Below, one piece after another: positions 12,594 to 20,647 of a stretch of 64,000 nt of DNA. The stretch's first letter is position 1. The number at the start of each line of letters is the position of its first letter. Position numbers and translations under genes: made by a program. Source of the DNA: Lachnospiraceae bacterium (GTDB lineage Bacteria > Bacillota > Clostridia > Lachnospirales > Lachnospiraceae); NCBI GenBank assembly GCA_910575775.1, contig CAJTEY010000002.1, forward strand, positions 124,001-188,000. Reading direction: 5' to 3'. The notes beneath the pieces were generated by a model. The model was given only the letters and a program-made list of their open reading frames with translations, made no database searches and had not been told where the DNA came from.

Positions 12594-12726
12594 TGATGCT
12601 CCTCTCTTGTATACTGTGCAATTTCGCACGAAGAATGCCACATTTCAGGCATTCCCCAATGTGAGAAAAGTCTGTAAAGCAGACTTCCCGTACTTCTCAC
12701 ATCAAGCATATAAGAGAGGAGCATCA
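12594..12726 (-). ncRNA. Candidate cis-regulatory leader that sequesters the RBS of the amidase-deacetylase gene
   Basis: On the minus strand a perfect 15-bp stem joins 12712-12726 with 12594-12608. The 3' arm contains the gene's GAGGAG ribosome binding site, nine bases before the ATG. Three hairpins lie inside the 103-nt loop. The first is GTGAGAA/TTCTCAC plus AAGTCTG/CAGACTT (12661-12700). The second is GAATGCC/GGCATTC (12633-12654). The third is a short GTGC/GCAC (12616-12629). The layout resembles a riboswitch or RNA switch with a closing stem and a multiloop. I do not recognise the class. It lacks the features I know of ydaO or GEMM riboswitches. Confidence 0.6.
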
Positions 12727-12808
12727 AACTTTCATCCAAGTTGCATCAAAACGCCATAATATTTGCATCAGTTTACCATCATTTTTGCATCAAATCTGCA
12801 TCATCATT
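12721..12808. repeat. Eight tandem 11-bp degenerate repeats (CAT in exact phase)
   Basis: The plus strand has CAT at 12722, 12733, 12744, 12755, 12766, 12777, 12788 and 12799, every 11 bp without exception. Seven of eight read CATC. The typical unit is GCATCAAATTT. It is non-coding and lies between the stop of the gene ending at 12849 and the leader of the amidase-deacetylase gene. OmpR/PhoB-type regulators bind direct repeats with this 11-bp spacing, and a gene of that type is nearby at 15213-15872. The operator role is inferred; the periodicity is seen directly. Confidence 0.75.
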
Positions 12809-12848
12809 TCAGATTCGGACGGCAGACGGTGTCTTTTCCAATTCTCAT

Positions 12849-13679
12849 TTATCTGGAAACTTTCAGAAACAGCTCGTTGATTCCCTCATAGAATCCCAGT
12901 GTCACCACCGTCTGCCCGTTCCCCATGCCCGCAAACACATATTTGCGAAAATACGGTGTCGTTTCCAAAAGCGGATTGTTTGACTCATAGGGCGAAGGTT
13001 CCAAAAGGCCCATGTATGCCGCCCACTCCGCCACCAGCGCGTCCGCGTCGATCTCCTCCCACGAGAGCGGCGTTCTCACATAAAACTCATATATTTTTCC
13101 GTCGTCCGCATCGATATAGGCATCCATCAGACGGTTTGCCTTATCCGCGTTTTTCTGGGAATTGGAGAGACTCATTTTCCAGACCGCCACATTGTTGCGC
13201 GGTTCTAACACATCGATCGCCGAATAGAGCGTCACGTCGTAGGAGGACGCGTCCACATCCCTCACCTGTGCGGGCAGGATTCCCTTTTCCTTCAGCAGAC
13301 TAAGCCCTTCATTGCATGTGGCATAGATCTGCTCATCCGTGATCTCTCTGCCCGACGGCCCCCTTCTGTTTACCACAAAGGCGTAGACCCCCTCCATTTC
13401 TTGATACGCCACCTCCGCATCCGCCTCATTCGTCATGGCGCTCGTCTCGGTCTCCGGAACCGTCTGACTGCTCAGACAGCAGGACAGCAGATAGAGCTTT
13501 TCGTTGCTGTTCATTTGATAGCGATAACCCTCCCCGGCGTTTTCCACACTCTCCGTGTGGGGCACATCCAGAATCCCCTGATCCTTGTACTCCGCCAGCG
13601 TCTCCGGTCCCCATATGGAAATAAACATGGCCAGCGTTGCCAATAGCGGAACCGCCAGATAATATATCTTACTTTTCAT
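12849..13679 (-). CDS. Uncharacterised secreted or membrane-anchored protein downstream of the two-component system
   Basis: 276 residues from the ATG at 13679 (GGAGA upstream); a longer frame to 13703 has no better site. An N-terminal hydrophobic segment (about 4-22) is followed by an extracytoplasmic domain with no cysteine-based lipobox that I can see. It is acidic, with a run near 150-200 (NNVAVWKMSL, DADDGKIYEF) that resembles the PepSY/YpeB-like fold in general feel, but I cannot assign a family. It directly follows the histidine kinase gene (49-bp gap). This position is typical of accessory sensor or feedback proteins such as YycH/YycI, to which I see no clear sequence similarity. Confidence 0.7.
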   Translation of the reverse strand: MKSKIYYLAVPLLATLAMFISIWGPETLAEYKDQGILDVPHTESVENAGEGYRYQMNSNEKLYLLSCCLSSQTVPETETSAMTNEADAEVAYQEMEGVYAFVVNRRGPSGREITDEQIYATCNEGLSLLKEKGILPAQVRDVDASSYDVTLYSAIDVLEPRNNVAVWKMSLSNSQKNADKANRLMDAYIDADDGKIYEFYVRTPLSWEEIDADALVAEWAAYMGLLEPSPYESNNPLLETTPYFRKYVFAGMGNGQTVVTLGFYEGINELFLKVSR

Positions 13680-13728
13680 ATGTACTGTTCTCCACAAAAG
13701 CATATGTGCATCCTAATCCATGCCGCCC

Positions 13729-15216
13729 TCACAGCGCAAGGACAAAGCTGAAACAGGAACCCTCTCCCTCTTTGCTCTCAATCTGTAACCCGCTGTGATG
13801 TATTTTTAGAATCTCCGCGCACAGCGCAAGTCCGAGCCCCGCTCCGTTCTTGCTCCTTGCTCTGGACTTGTCTACCATGTAAAAGGCCTTGACGATCTTA
13901 ATCTGTTCTTCCTCTGGTATACCGATCCCGTAATCCCTCACCGCGATCCGATAGCCGCCGTCAACCCTCTCACCCGTCACCTCGACCACGCCCGTACTGC
14001 CGCCGGATACCGATGCCTCGGGCACACCGGCCATATCAGCCCCCTTCTGGTCTGCCGCCTTGCCGCCCGGCTCCGGCGAAACGCCGCTATACTCCGAAGC
14101 TTTACAGGCATTGTCGATCAGATTGACAAGCACTGTCTTGATCAGATTGGCTTCCATCCGTACCACGGCCTCCTCGTACACAAAGCGGATGTCCATCTCC
14201 TTTTTCTCCGCAAACATTTCACGCAGGTAGGCAAACAGCTCCCCCACCGGCACATCCAGCAGCCTCGCCTCATCCTGTTTTGCCACGATGATATCCAGAA
14301 GACGGAACGACATGGCCTCCAGACGTTTGCCCTCCGTATAAATATAATTTGCCGACATGATGCTCTTTTCCTCATCCAGCTTGTGGGAACGCAGCATGTC
14401 CGCGTATCCGATGATCGCCGTCAGAGGCGTTTTCAGTTCGTGGGCAAAGGCTCCCATAAACTCTTCCCTCGCTTCGATCTCCTCCTCCAACTTGCAGATA
14501 TTTTCCTCCAGCGCATTTGCCATCCTGTTAAAATCGCCGGTGAGCTGCCCAAGCTCGTCCCGGCTGACCTGTCTGGCGCGGTAGGTATAATCACCCGCCG
14601 CCATTTTTCTGGTCGCCTTGGTCAGCAGGCGTATCGGCTTCGTCAACAGGGAGGCAATAAACAACATGATGACTATTCCAGTCAATAATATGACCACCGT
14701 TACCTTCCGATACAGAGAAAACCCAAGGGCACGCTCCGTAAACACCTCCGTCACATCTTTCATGGTCTCCAGATACAACATTCGGTTCAACGTATTGATG
14801 GCAACACAGGTGTGCACATAGAAACCGCCCTGCGCGCGGATCACGCGGTAGGATTTGGTGCGCAGATCCGTCTGCGGAAGCAGTCCCTCGTCCGAAGTAA
14901 ATCCGCTGCTAGTATACAGTATGTTTTTCTCCTCATCCGCGATCCGAAGAAGGCGTCCGCCGCCCTGGCCTTCCATTTCCAGCTTGGACGCGATCTCCTC
15001 CACCACGCTGTCAGGCAGGACACTGTACTTGAGAGGCACATTTAACGCCGCCGTTTCAAAGGCAAAGCTTAAGATGCTGCTCTCATCGAGGGCCTGTCCC
15101 ACCTCTCTGTCCAGAGAAGTCTCGAACACATAGTTTACAAAATAAAACCCGCTGAATCCCAACGCCAATGCCAGTACGATCATGGTAGACAGCACTAATT
15201 TGATAGAAAATTTCAT
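13729..15216 (-). CDS. Sensor histidine kinase (HAMP-HisKA-HATPase)
   Basis: 495 residues. The domains are: a first membrane helix (about 7-29), an extracytoplasmic domain of about 140 residues, a second helix (about 170-192), and a HAMP region with ATRKMAAGDYTYR. The dimerisation/phosphoacceptor motif is FAHELKTPLTAIIGY with His near 260. The ATPase domain has the N box LVNLIDNACKAS, the G1 box VRDYGIGIPEE and the G2-like NGAGLGLALC. A Gly/Ser/Pro-rich insertion of about 35 residues separates the N box from the G1 strand, which is unusual. The gene overlaps the response regulator by 4 bp (ATGA), so the two are translationally coupled. The ligand is unknown; the flanking secreted proteins may take part in sensing. 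Confidence 0.93.
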   Translation of the reverse strand: MKFSIKLVLSTMIVLALALGFSGFYFVNYVFETSLDREVGQALDESSILSFAFETAALNVPLKYSVLPDSVVEEIASKLEMEGQGGGRLLRIADEEKNILYTSSGFTSDEGLLPQTDLRTKSYRVIRAQGGFYVHTCVAINTLNRMLYLETMKDVTEVFTERALGFSLYRKVTVVILLTGIVIMLFIASLLTKPIRLLTKATRKMAAGDYTYRARQVSRDELGQLTGDFNRMANALEENICKLEEEIEAREEFMGAFAHELKTPLTAIIGYADMLRSHKLDEEKSIMSANYIYTEGKRLEAMSFRLLDIIVAKQDEARLLDVPVGELFAYLREMFAEKKEMDIRFVYEEAVVRMEANLIKTVLVNLIDNACKASEYSGVSPEPGGKAADQKGADMAGVPEASVSGGSTGVVEVTGERVDGGYRIAVRDYGIGIPEEEQIKIVKAFYMVDKSRARSKNGAGLGLALCAEILKIHHSGLQIESKEGEGSCFSFVLAL

Positions 15217-15872
15217 TCCTGCACCTCTAAGCGGTAGCCAACCTTATAAACCGCTACCAGATTGTGCTCCCATCCCAGTTTTTTTCTCAGCCGCTGTACA
15301 TGCAGGTCAAGCGTCCTGCTGTCCGCAAAGTATTCTCCTTCCCACACCTTCTCATACAAGGTCTCCCGAAACAGGGCGACGTTTTTATTCTTCATAAAAA
15401 GGAGAAGAAGGCCGAACTCTTTATTCGTCAGCTCCACGGGACGTCCCGCCTTGGTCACCCTGCGCGCATCCACATCCACCGTCACATCTCCCGCCGCAAG
15501 ATGCTGCTCCGCCTTGTTATAACGCCGCAGTACCGCCTCCACCCGCGCCACCAGTTCCACCACGTCAAAAGGTTTTACCAGATAATCGTCGGCGCCCAGC
15601 TTCAATCCCTTCACCCGATGTTTCACTTCATGTTTGGCGGTAATAAAAATCACGGGAATCCCCAGAGGTCGTATGTACTCCATCACGTCATAGCCGTCCG
15701 CGCCCGGCAGCATAATATCCAGCAGAACCAGTTCAAACGTTTCCCTCTCGATCAGGTCAATCGCCTGCAGACCGTCCTGTACCGCCGTACAGTGATAACC
15801 TGCGGAAGAAAGATTTAAGTCGATCAGGTCGCAAATCGGTTTTTCATCATCTACAATCAGTATCTTAATCAT
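15213..15872 (-). CDS. OmpR/PhoB-family response regulator
   Basis: 219 residues. The receiver domain has the acidic pocket DDE (residues 8-10), phosphoacceptor Asp52 in LLDIMLPG and the conserved Lys in YLVKPFD. A winged-helix DNA-binding domain follows (ELTNKEFGLLLLFMKN to DSRTLDLHVQRLRKKL). It pairs with the kinase whose start overlaps its stop. Its own start overlaps the end of the calcium-loop protein gene by 8 bp. Members of this family bind direct repeats spaced 11 bp, which makes the array at 12721-12808 a plausible target. Inside an exopolysaccharide run, it probably controls envelope genes. Confidence 0.95.
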   Translation of the reverse strand: MIKILIVDDEKPICDLIDLNLSSAGYHCTAVQDGLQAIDLIERETFELVLLDIMLPGADGYDVMEYIRPLGIPVIFITAKHEVKHRVKGLKLGADDYLVKPFDVVELVARVEAVLRRYNKAEQHLAAGDVTVDVDARRVTKAGRPVELTNKEFGLLLLFMKNKNVALFRETLYEKVWEGEYFADSRTLDLHVQRLRKKLGWEHNLVAVYKVGYRLEVQE

Positions 15873-16974
15873 TTGTTGTCTGCCACCCCCAATAAGCGCG
15901 CGCTTTTTCTACGAGTATTTCCATCGTGTCCTCATCGCTGCACTGGTATACATCCCTGATTTCCATATCCGGCACAAACCCGCCGGTTCTCTGATAATAA
16001 ATCCGGTAATCGCTCTCGATGAGCAGCTCACCGCCCTCGCCCTCATAGCTGTATCTGGCGAGGATCACGATGTCCTTCAGACCGTCCCCGTCAATATCCC
16101 TGCAGGTAACTCCCTTAAGCGCATAGAGATTATCGTACTCTCCCATTGGCTGCAGGACGGAAATGATGTCTCCCTGCTCATTCACCAGATATATCATAAA
16201 TATGTCATAATCCGCGATCCGATATGTCCCCGGTGTCACCTGCAGCTTGCCCAGCTTCCCGAACGTCCGCAGATAACATTGCTCGGGAATGACCCGGAAA
16301 CGGTTTCTTTGCAGCTCCTGCAAGGTGGACGCCGTATACAAAAACTCCGTGGAATCTCCGTCCCGCACAAAGGCAGCGATGGAGTCCGCGTTCTTGTTCA
16401 TCCCGAATCGGTTGATTTTTTCTGAAATCCGATAATCCCTGTAAAAACCGTTTCCCGTCCGATCCTGAAAAAGCACATCCCCGACCTTGTACGTCTCGCC
16501 TGCATAGGCGCCGCTCTCATTGACGCAGGAAGTGATGAGAATGATATCCGTCCTGCCATCCCGGTCCAGATCCTGGAAGGAAACGGCAGCGATGGACTGC
16601 TCCGGCTGCCTCATCCGCCCTCTTACACGGTAATTGGTCTCAATCTGCTCCGTTCGGTAGCGTATCTGCCCATCTCCGTCCACAAGAAACAACGCCAGCC
16701 GGTTATACCGCTCGTCAAAAGCCGGTATCATCAGCATGCTTTCCTCCTCATCCGGCTCCAAAGCAAATATCTGATCCTCCACCACTTTGAAACCGCCGCC
16801 CGCTATCCCCTCCCGGTTCTCGATCGACATCAGCCGTTCATAGTAAGCCTCGTACTCTGCCAGCACAGAAGCGTCGTCCGTCTCTGTCGGAACCGCCTGC
16901 ACAGTTTCACCCCAAAACAGACAGCAGCTCAGTGCCGTCAACACAAGCGCGCTCCCGTATCTACTTCTGTTCAT
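15865..16974 (-). CDS. Secreted protein with FG-GAP/VCBS-like calcium loops
   Basis: 369 residues with a clear N-terminal signal (hydrophobic to about residue 20, then QAVPTETDD). At least two DxDxDG calcium-loop motifs occur, DLDRDGRTD near 135 and DIDGDGLKD near 300. They are set in a beta-rich frame like the FG-GAP or integrin-alpha blades. I do not recognise a catalytic site. It lies between the GH5 glucanase (14-bp overlap) and the response regulator (8-bp overlap), so it is made with both. A role as an extracellular ligand-binding or accessory sensor protein for the two-component system is a reasonable inference from position only. Confidence 0.75.
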   Translation of the reverse strand: MNRSRYGSALVLTALSCCLFWGETVQAVPTETDDASVLAEYEAYYERLMSIENREGIAGGGFKVVEDQIFALEPDEEESMLMIPAFDERYNRLALFLVDGDGQIRYRTEQIETNYRVRGRMRQPEQSIAAVSFQDLDRDGRTDIILITSCVNESGAYAGETYKVGDVLFQDRTGNGFYRDYRISEKINRFGMNKNADSIAAFVRDGDSTEFLYTASTLQELQRNRFRVIPEQCYLRTFGKLGKLQVTPGTYRIADYDIFMIYLVNEQGDIISVLQPMGEYDNLYALKGVTCRDIDGDGLKDIVILARYSYEGEGGELLIESDYRIYYQRTGGFVPDMEIRDVYQCSDEDTMEILVEKARAYWGWQTTND

Positions 16975-18046
16975 CTGTCAGCTCCTCCACGATTTCAGGA
17001 AAACGCCACGATTTATTCTCCCTGTCAAGCAGCGCGTATCCGCCGCAGTCCCACCAGATGCACCAAATCCCGTATCGGCGCGACTGTTCCATATAATAGC
17101 TGGTCCACGCCAGACGTTCCTTCGTATTCCCCTTGTCCACGCAGCCGAACTCGGTGAGAATCACCGGCACATGCCGCTCCACAAACAGACGGTTCATTTC
17201 GAAGAACGCCTGTCTGACCCGCTCTCTCGTCCCGGCGTCATCCCACTCTTTGTCTCCATCCTCCTTCTGGCAGAAACTGTAGGGCGTATACATATGCACC
17301 GACACGATCAGACGCCCGTCTTCAGGTATGATAAGCCCCTGCATGGCCTCCGTCTCGCTGTTTCCGGCGTAAGGACAGATCAGCAGATAACGCTTTCGAT
17401 TACCGCCGCCGGAAGACCGCACCGTCTCCACAAAAACCGCGTTCAGTTCGTTGACCATGGCGCGCAGCTCCTCCGTACCCGAAGTCCACTCCACCTCGCT
17501 GTTCCGCAGTCTCGGTTCATTCATGGCCTCAAACAGAAGGGTTTCGTCATAGTCGCGAAAGCGCCCCGCAATCTGCTCCCAGACCACGGCAAACTCCGTC
17601 CGTATCTCCTGCGCCCGTTCTGTTCTCAGATCCAGCCACTCTTCATGATGCAGATCGATGATCACATACAAATCCGCAGCAAGCGCCATGTCGACTACCT
17701 CCTGCACCCGGTCCATCCAGACCTCCGAAATCTGATAAGAAGCATCCAGGTGATCCTCCCATGTTACCGGGATCCGCACCGTGCCAAACCCTGCCTTCTT
17801 CATCGCCAGAAAGGTTTCCGCATCCGCTTTCGGGTTTCCCCAGTACGTCTCGTACTCCAGATCGTCCGCATTCGGTCTGTATTCCCTAAGCCCCGTAGCA
17901 TCCAGCGTGTTTCCCAGATTGATTCCCGGGCCCATCTGACTGACAAAACGGAGTGCCCGCGTCCTGCCGGCAAACATAAAAACCGCGACTGCCAGGCCAA
18001 AAAGAACTGTCAAACCACAAAAACAGACCGTCATCTTTTTCTTCAT
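16961..18046 (-). CDS. GH5-family endoglucanase of the exopolysaccharide locus
   Basis: 361 residues with a signal/anchor segment at about 5-27. The fold is that of GH5: GINLGNTLDA, TVRIPVTWEDH, the acid/base Glu177 in EAMNEPR, HMYTPY, and the nucleophile Glu299 in ILTEFG. It has no dockerin or carbohydrate-binding module. Glucanases encoded with cellulose synthases, such as BcsZ and the clostridial CcsZ, trim or release the nascent glucan. The context here matches that role better than biomass digestion. It overlaps CotH by 4 bp upstream and the calcium-loop gene by 14 bp downstream. Confidence 0.9.
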   Translation of the reverse strand: MKKKMTVCFCGLTVLFGLAVAVFMFAGRTRALRFVSQMGPGINLGNTLDATGLREYRPNADDLEYETYWGNPKADAETFLAMKKAGFGTVRIPVTWEDHLDASYQISEVWMDRVQEVVDMALAADLYVIIDLHHEEWLDLRTERAQEIRTEFAVVWEQIAGRFRDYDETLLFEAMNEPRLRNSEVEWTSGTEELRAMVNELNAVFVETVRSSGGGNRKRYLLICPYAGNSETEAMQGLIIPEDGRLIVSVHMYTPYSFCQKEDGDKEWDDAGTRERVRQAFFEMNRLFVERHVPVILTEFGCVDKGNTKERLAWTSYYMEQSRRYGIWCIWWDCGGYALLDRENKSWRFPEIVEELTDEQK

Positions 18047-19962
18047 GTTCCCTCTTCCTCAAACACCGCTTTTATATGAATCCCGTTGTCCGGTATCTCT
18101 AATTCCATTGATATTTCAGTAACCAGATTGCTTTCCTTTCCATCGGTAATCTCCCAGCCTGCAAAGCGATACCCTTCACCGGCCGCCGCCGTAAGCGTAA
18201 TCGGGTAATCGGTAAAGTACTCTCCTCTCCATTTTCCCTGTCCGTCAAAGGTCGGCGTTATTGTATTTAAAAGAATATGCCCCGCATCAAGGTCAGTCGT
18301 CTCTAATGTAACCGGCACAAGCTGTCCCTCCAGCCCAAAGTTCTCTTTCAAATGCTGCGCAACATATGGCTTTCTGCGTTTTAAAAACATCCGAATATCC
18401 GCCACTTCCTCATCCAGACGGTACAGACTCCTGTCCCCAAGAAATCTTGTCAGGTGCGCCTCCAGCGGTTCTCTCATCAACGCAAGCCATTCCTCGATCA
18501 ATGGCTCTGTGTTTTCCACAGAAAATGTTTCGTTGGCAAAATCCATAAGCGTAAGGGTAAACTGCTTTTTGAACGCATCACTCTGACACAGGTTATCGAA
18601 TGCGGGACTGCTCTTCCGCGCATGTTTCAGCACATCTTCCTCCACCGCTTCTTCCCGCAGCGAACTTGTATTCACGTCAAACAGCATCCAACGCCATCTG
18701 CCATCCTCATAAGCTCCTCCTTCACCGTTTTCATCCGGCTTGCGCACTCTCCAGAAAGCCTCGTTGGTGCCTGGCCAGTCTGCGCTGCTGCCAATATAAA
18801 TCTCCGCAGCATAATAGTCAATATAGCTTTGCAGGTCAATCGTATAGCCGAGTGACTCGTAATTCTCCTCTCCAGTAAAGTCCGTATCCTGCAGATAACT
18901 TAACATGCTGTTATAAACCGCCCAGTCTTCTTCGTTCTCCCTGGTCAGTTCACTGTTTTTGATCATCATGATATTATCTTTATCGACATTATAATAATAA
19001 CCAAGGTATGTGTCCGTATATCTTTCCGTAAGCCAGTAGACACCCCAGTATTCACCGTTTAAAAACATGACGCACGGCTCATAATTCATCGTACTAAAAG
19101 CCCTGTCTTTCATCAGCGTGGACACAAACATATCTCGGAATTTGGCAATAGTATCCTGCCCGCCTGCGGAAAGCGTCACCGTGTCCGCCATATAACCTGT
19201 ACCGAACAAATCCGCATAAAACCGCGCTGCCATGCTGTAGTTTTCTCTTGCGTAGAAATTCAGGCTTTTGGGCAGATAAGACCGGCTGCCGCCACCCTGG
19301 ATCCGAATACCACAGGACTGCTTCAGAAGTGTTTCCCTCTCTGTGCTAAAAATCTGGATCTCTGCCGGACGCTCCCAGGCAATACCGTGGTTATAGAAAT
19401 TTGCATTTTCCCACGCAGGTTCTGCATTTTCATCAAGAACAGTGTCGAATTTGCGTCCAAGAACATAAATGCCCGTATCGTAATCAAATAGATTTTCGGG
19501 ATCCGTCACAACGGACACGACATTCATGTCCCCATAACCTTTCTTTGTATCATATCTCACGAAGTAGCTTTCTGTCTTTACCTCACCGAAATTTCCATCC
19601 GCATCTCTGTAAGCCGCCCTCACCACCGTACATTTATCCACAGGATAGTCCGGCAGTTTATACTCCGGGTCATCCGCCATGTCCGTTCTCATGGAATACA
19701 CATTTGGATGCGGCGTCGCATCATCTATATAAATGGGAGTTGTATAAAGAATTGCATTTTCATCCGGCCAGGAACCATCCAGCGTATAGTAGATTTCTGT
19801 TCCAAAAGGAGCCGTCATTTCCAATGTAAAAGGTTCCTCATAAAATCCGGATTCCCTAGAAAAGCGCAGACCAGCAGGGCAGTATCTGTCGCACAAAAGA
19901 AGCAGGCACAAAGCGCCGCATATGAATAACAGGCAAAATAACGCTCTTTTTCGACTCATCAT
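18043..19962 (-). CDS. CotH-family protein kinase-like, with N-terminal chitobiase-like beta domain (triad B)
   Basis: 639 residues. An N-terminal membrane/signal segment (about 6-24) is followed by an Ig-like domain of the CHB_HEX_C type (FYEEPFTLEMTAP, IYYTLDGSWPDENA). The CotH domain (about 145-480) shows IQGGGSRSYLPKSLNFYA, WGVYWLTERY and the metal-loop MLFDVNTSS. A beta domain near the C-terminus (GYRFAGWEITDG) resembles the Listeria-type repeats that bind surfaces. CotH proteins are kinases with an atypical fold; Bacillus CotH phosphorylates coat proteins. This one is extracytoplasmic by its signal. The partner and phosphate donor are unknown. It starts 4 bp inside the DUF4956 gene, so the triad is coupled. 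Confidence 0.85.
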   Translation of the reverse strand: MMSRKRALFCLLFICGALCLLLLCDRYCPAGLRFSRESGFYEEPFTLEMTAPFGTEIYYTLDGSWPDENAILYTTPIYIDDATPHPNVYSMRTDMADDPEYKLPDYPVDKCTVVRAAYRDADGNFGEVKTESYFVRYDTKKGYGDMNVVSVVTDPENLFDYDTGIYVLGRKFDTVLDENAEPAWENANFYNHGIAWERPAEIQIFSTERETLLKQSCGIRIQGGGSRSYLPKSLNFYARENYSMAARFYADLFGTGYMADTVTLSAGGQDTIAKFRDMFVSTLMKDRAFSTMNYEPCVMFLNGEYWGVYWLTERYTDTYLGYYYNVDKDNIMMIKNSELTRENEEDWAVYNSMLSYLQDTDFTGEENYESLGYTIDLQSYIDYYAAEIYIGSSADWPGTNEAFWRVRKPDENGEGGAYEDGRWRWMLFDVNTSSLREEAVEEDVLKHARKSSPAFDNLCQSDAFKKQFTLTLMDFANETFSVENTEPLIEEWLALMREPLEAHLTRFLGDRSLYRLDEEVADIRMFLKRRKPYVAQHLKENFGLEGQLVPVTLETTDLDAGHILLNTITPTFDGQGKWRGEYFTDYPITLTAAAGEGYRFAGWEITDGKESNLVTEISMELEIPDNGIHIKAVFEEEGT

Positions 19963-20633
19963 CCTACCGTTTCCCCGGACTGGGCAACCCAGTTTACAGA
20001 CTGAATACCGGGAACCGAAAGAAGCGCATCCATCACATCTGGATTGAGTTCACCCTTTGTCCCGATCTCACAGATCATCTCCTCATGCGCCGCATCCTTG
20101 TTGGCAGTGCGCACCCGGAAGCTTATAACATAGGGCTTCAGCTTCTCCTCAAACTGCTTCCTGTCAATCCTCTCTCCGCCGCCGGTTATGATCAGCAGAT
20201 ATTTATTTCGGATTCCTGGTACTTTGCTGGAAAAAATCAGAACAGCCGCAATAAACAGCACTGTAGTAAATGTCAGCTGCCAGTTCCGGGAACTCACGCA
20301 CAGCCCCTCCGCCATTGCCCAGAAAATAAATATGGTGTCCCGGCTGTCTTTCACCGCCGTTCGAAAACGGACGATGGAGAGCGCGCCCACCATACCAAGC
20401 GATACAGCGATATTACTACTGATCATAAGCATGACAACCACAGTAATCAGATGCATCGTCACCAGAGACCAGTTAAACTTCCTGTTATACGCAATTTTTT
20501 CCGAAGAAATAAAGTACGTCAGATAGATCACCATTCCGACCGCCAAACCGCACAGCAGGATAAGAAACGTTGTTTTCACGCCGTATTCACTGCTATTTGT
20601 ATAGAAGTATCCGAGAATCTCTTCCTTTGACAT
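19959..20633 (-). CDS. DUF4956 membrane protein (triad B)
   Basis: 224 residues from the ATG at 20633 (GGGAG ten bases upstream; a TTG at 20639 is an alternative). It has three to four membrane helices in the first 130 residues. The family signature LGMVGALSIVRFRTAVKD lies near residue 80. A soluble C-terminal domain of about 90 residues follows, with an alpha-beta pattern like a ferredoxin fold. Function is unknown. It is encoded between VTC and CotH, in the same order as the second copy at 28318-29004. It may be the membrane partner of the soluble VTC domain. Confidence 0.85.
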   Translation of the reverse strand: MSKEEILGYFYTNSSEYGVKTTFLILLCGLAVGMVIYLTYFISSEKIAYNRKFNWSLVTMHLITVVVMLMISSNIAVSLGMVGALSIVRFRTAVKDSRDTIFIFWAMAEGLCVSSRNWQLTFTTVLFIAAVLIFSSKVPGIRNKYLLIITGGGERIDRKQFEEKLKPYVISFRVRTANKDAAHEEMICEIGTKGELNPDVMDALLSVPGIQSVNWVAQSGETVG

Positions 20634-20647
20634 AAGCAATCTGCTCC

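Noticed and set aside
12594..12726. c-di-AMP (ydaO) riboswitch
   Set aside because: The class is known upstream of cell wall hydrolases, but the conserved ydaO blocks I know are not present.
12594..12726. Small transposable element (MITE) bounded by 15-bp repeats
   Set aside because: No target duplication is seen and the arm coincides exactly with the ribosome binding site, which favours a regulatory leader; a genome search could reverse this.
12494..12739. 81-residue minus-strand frame through the leader of the amidase-deacetylase gene
   Set aside because: Considered as a leader peptide, but it has no ribosome binding site and overlaps the structured RNA and the coding start in another frame.
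12721..12808. 11-bp repeat array as a CRISPR array
   Set aside because: Units are far too short, without spacers of constant length, and no cas genes are present.
16961..18046. GH5 enzyme as a biomass cellulase
   Set aside because: No dockerin or carbohydrate-binding module, and it overlaps CotH inside the glucan synthase locus, so a CcsZ/BcsZ-like role is more likely.
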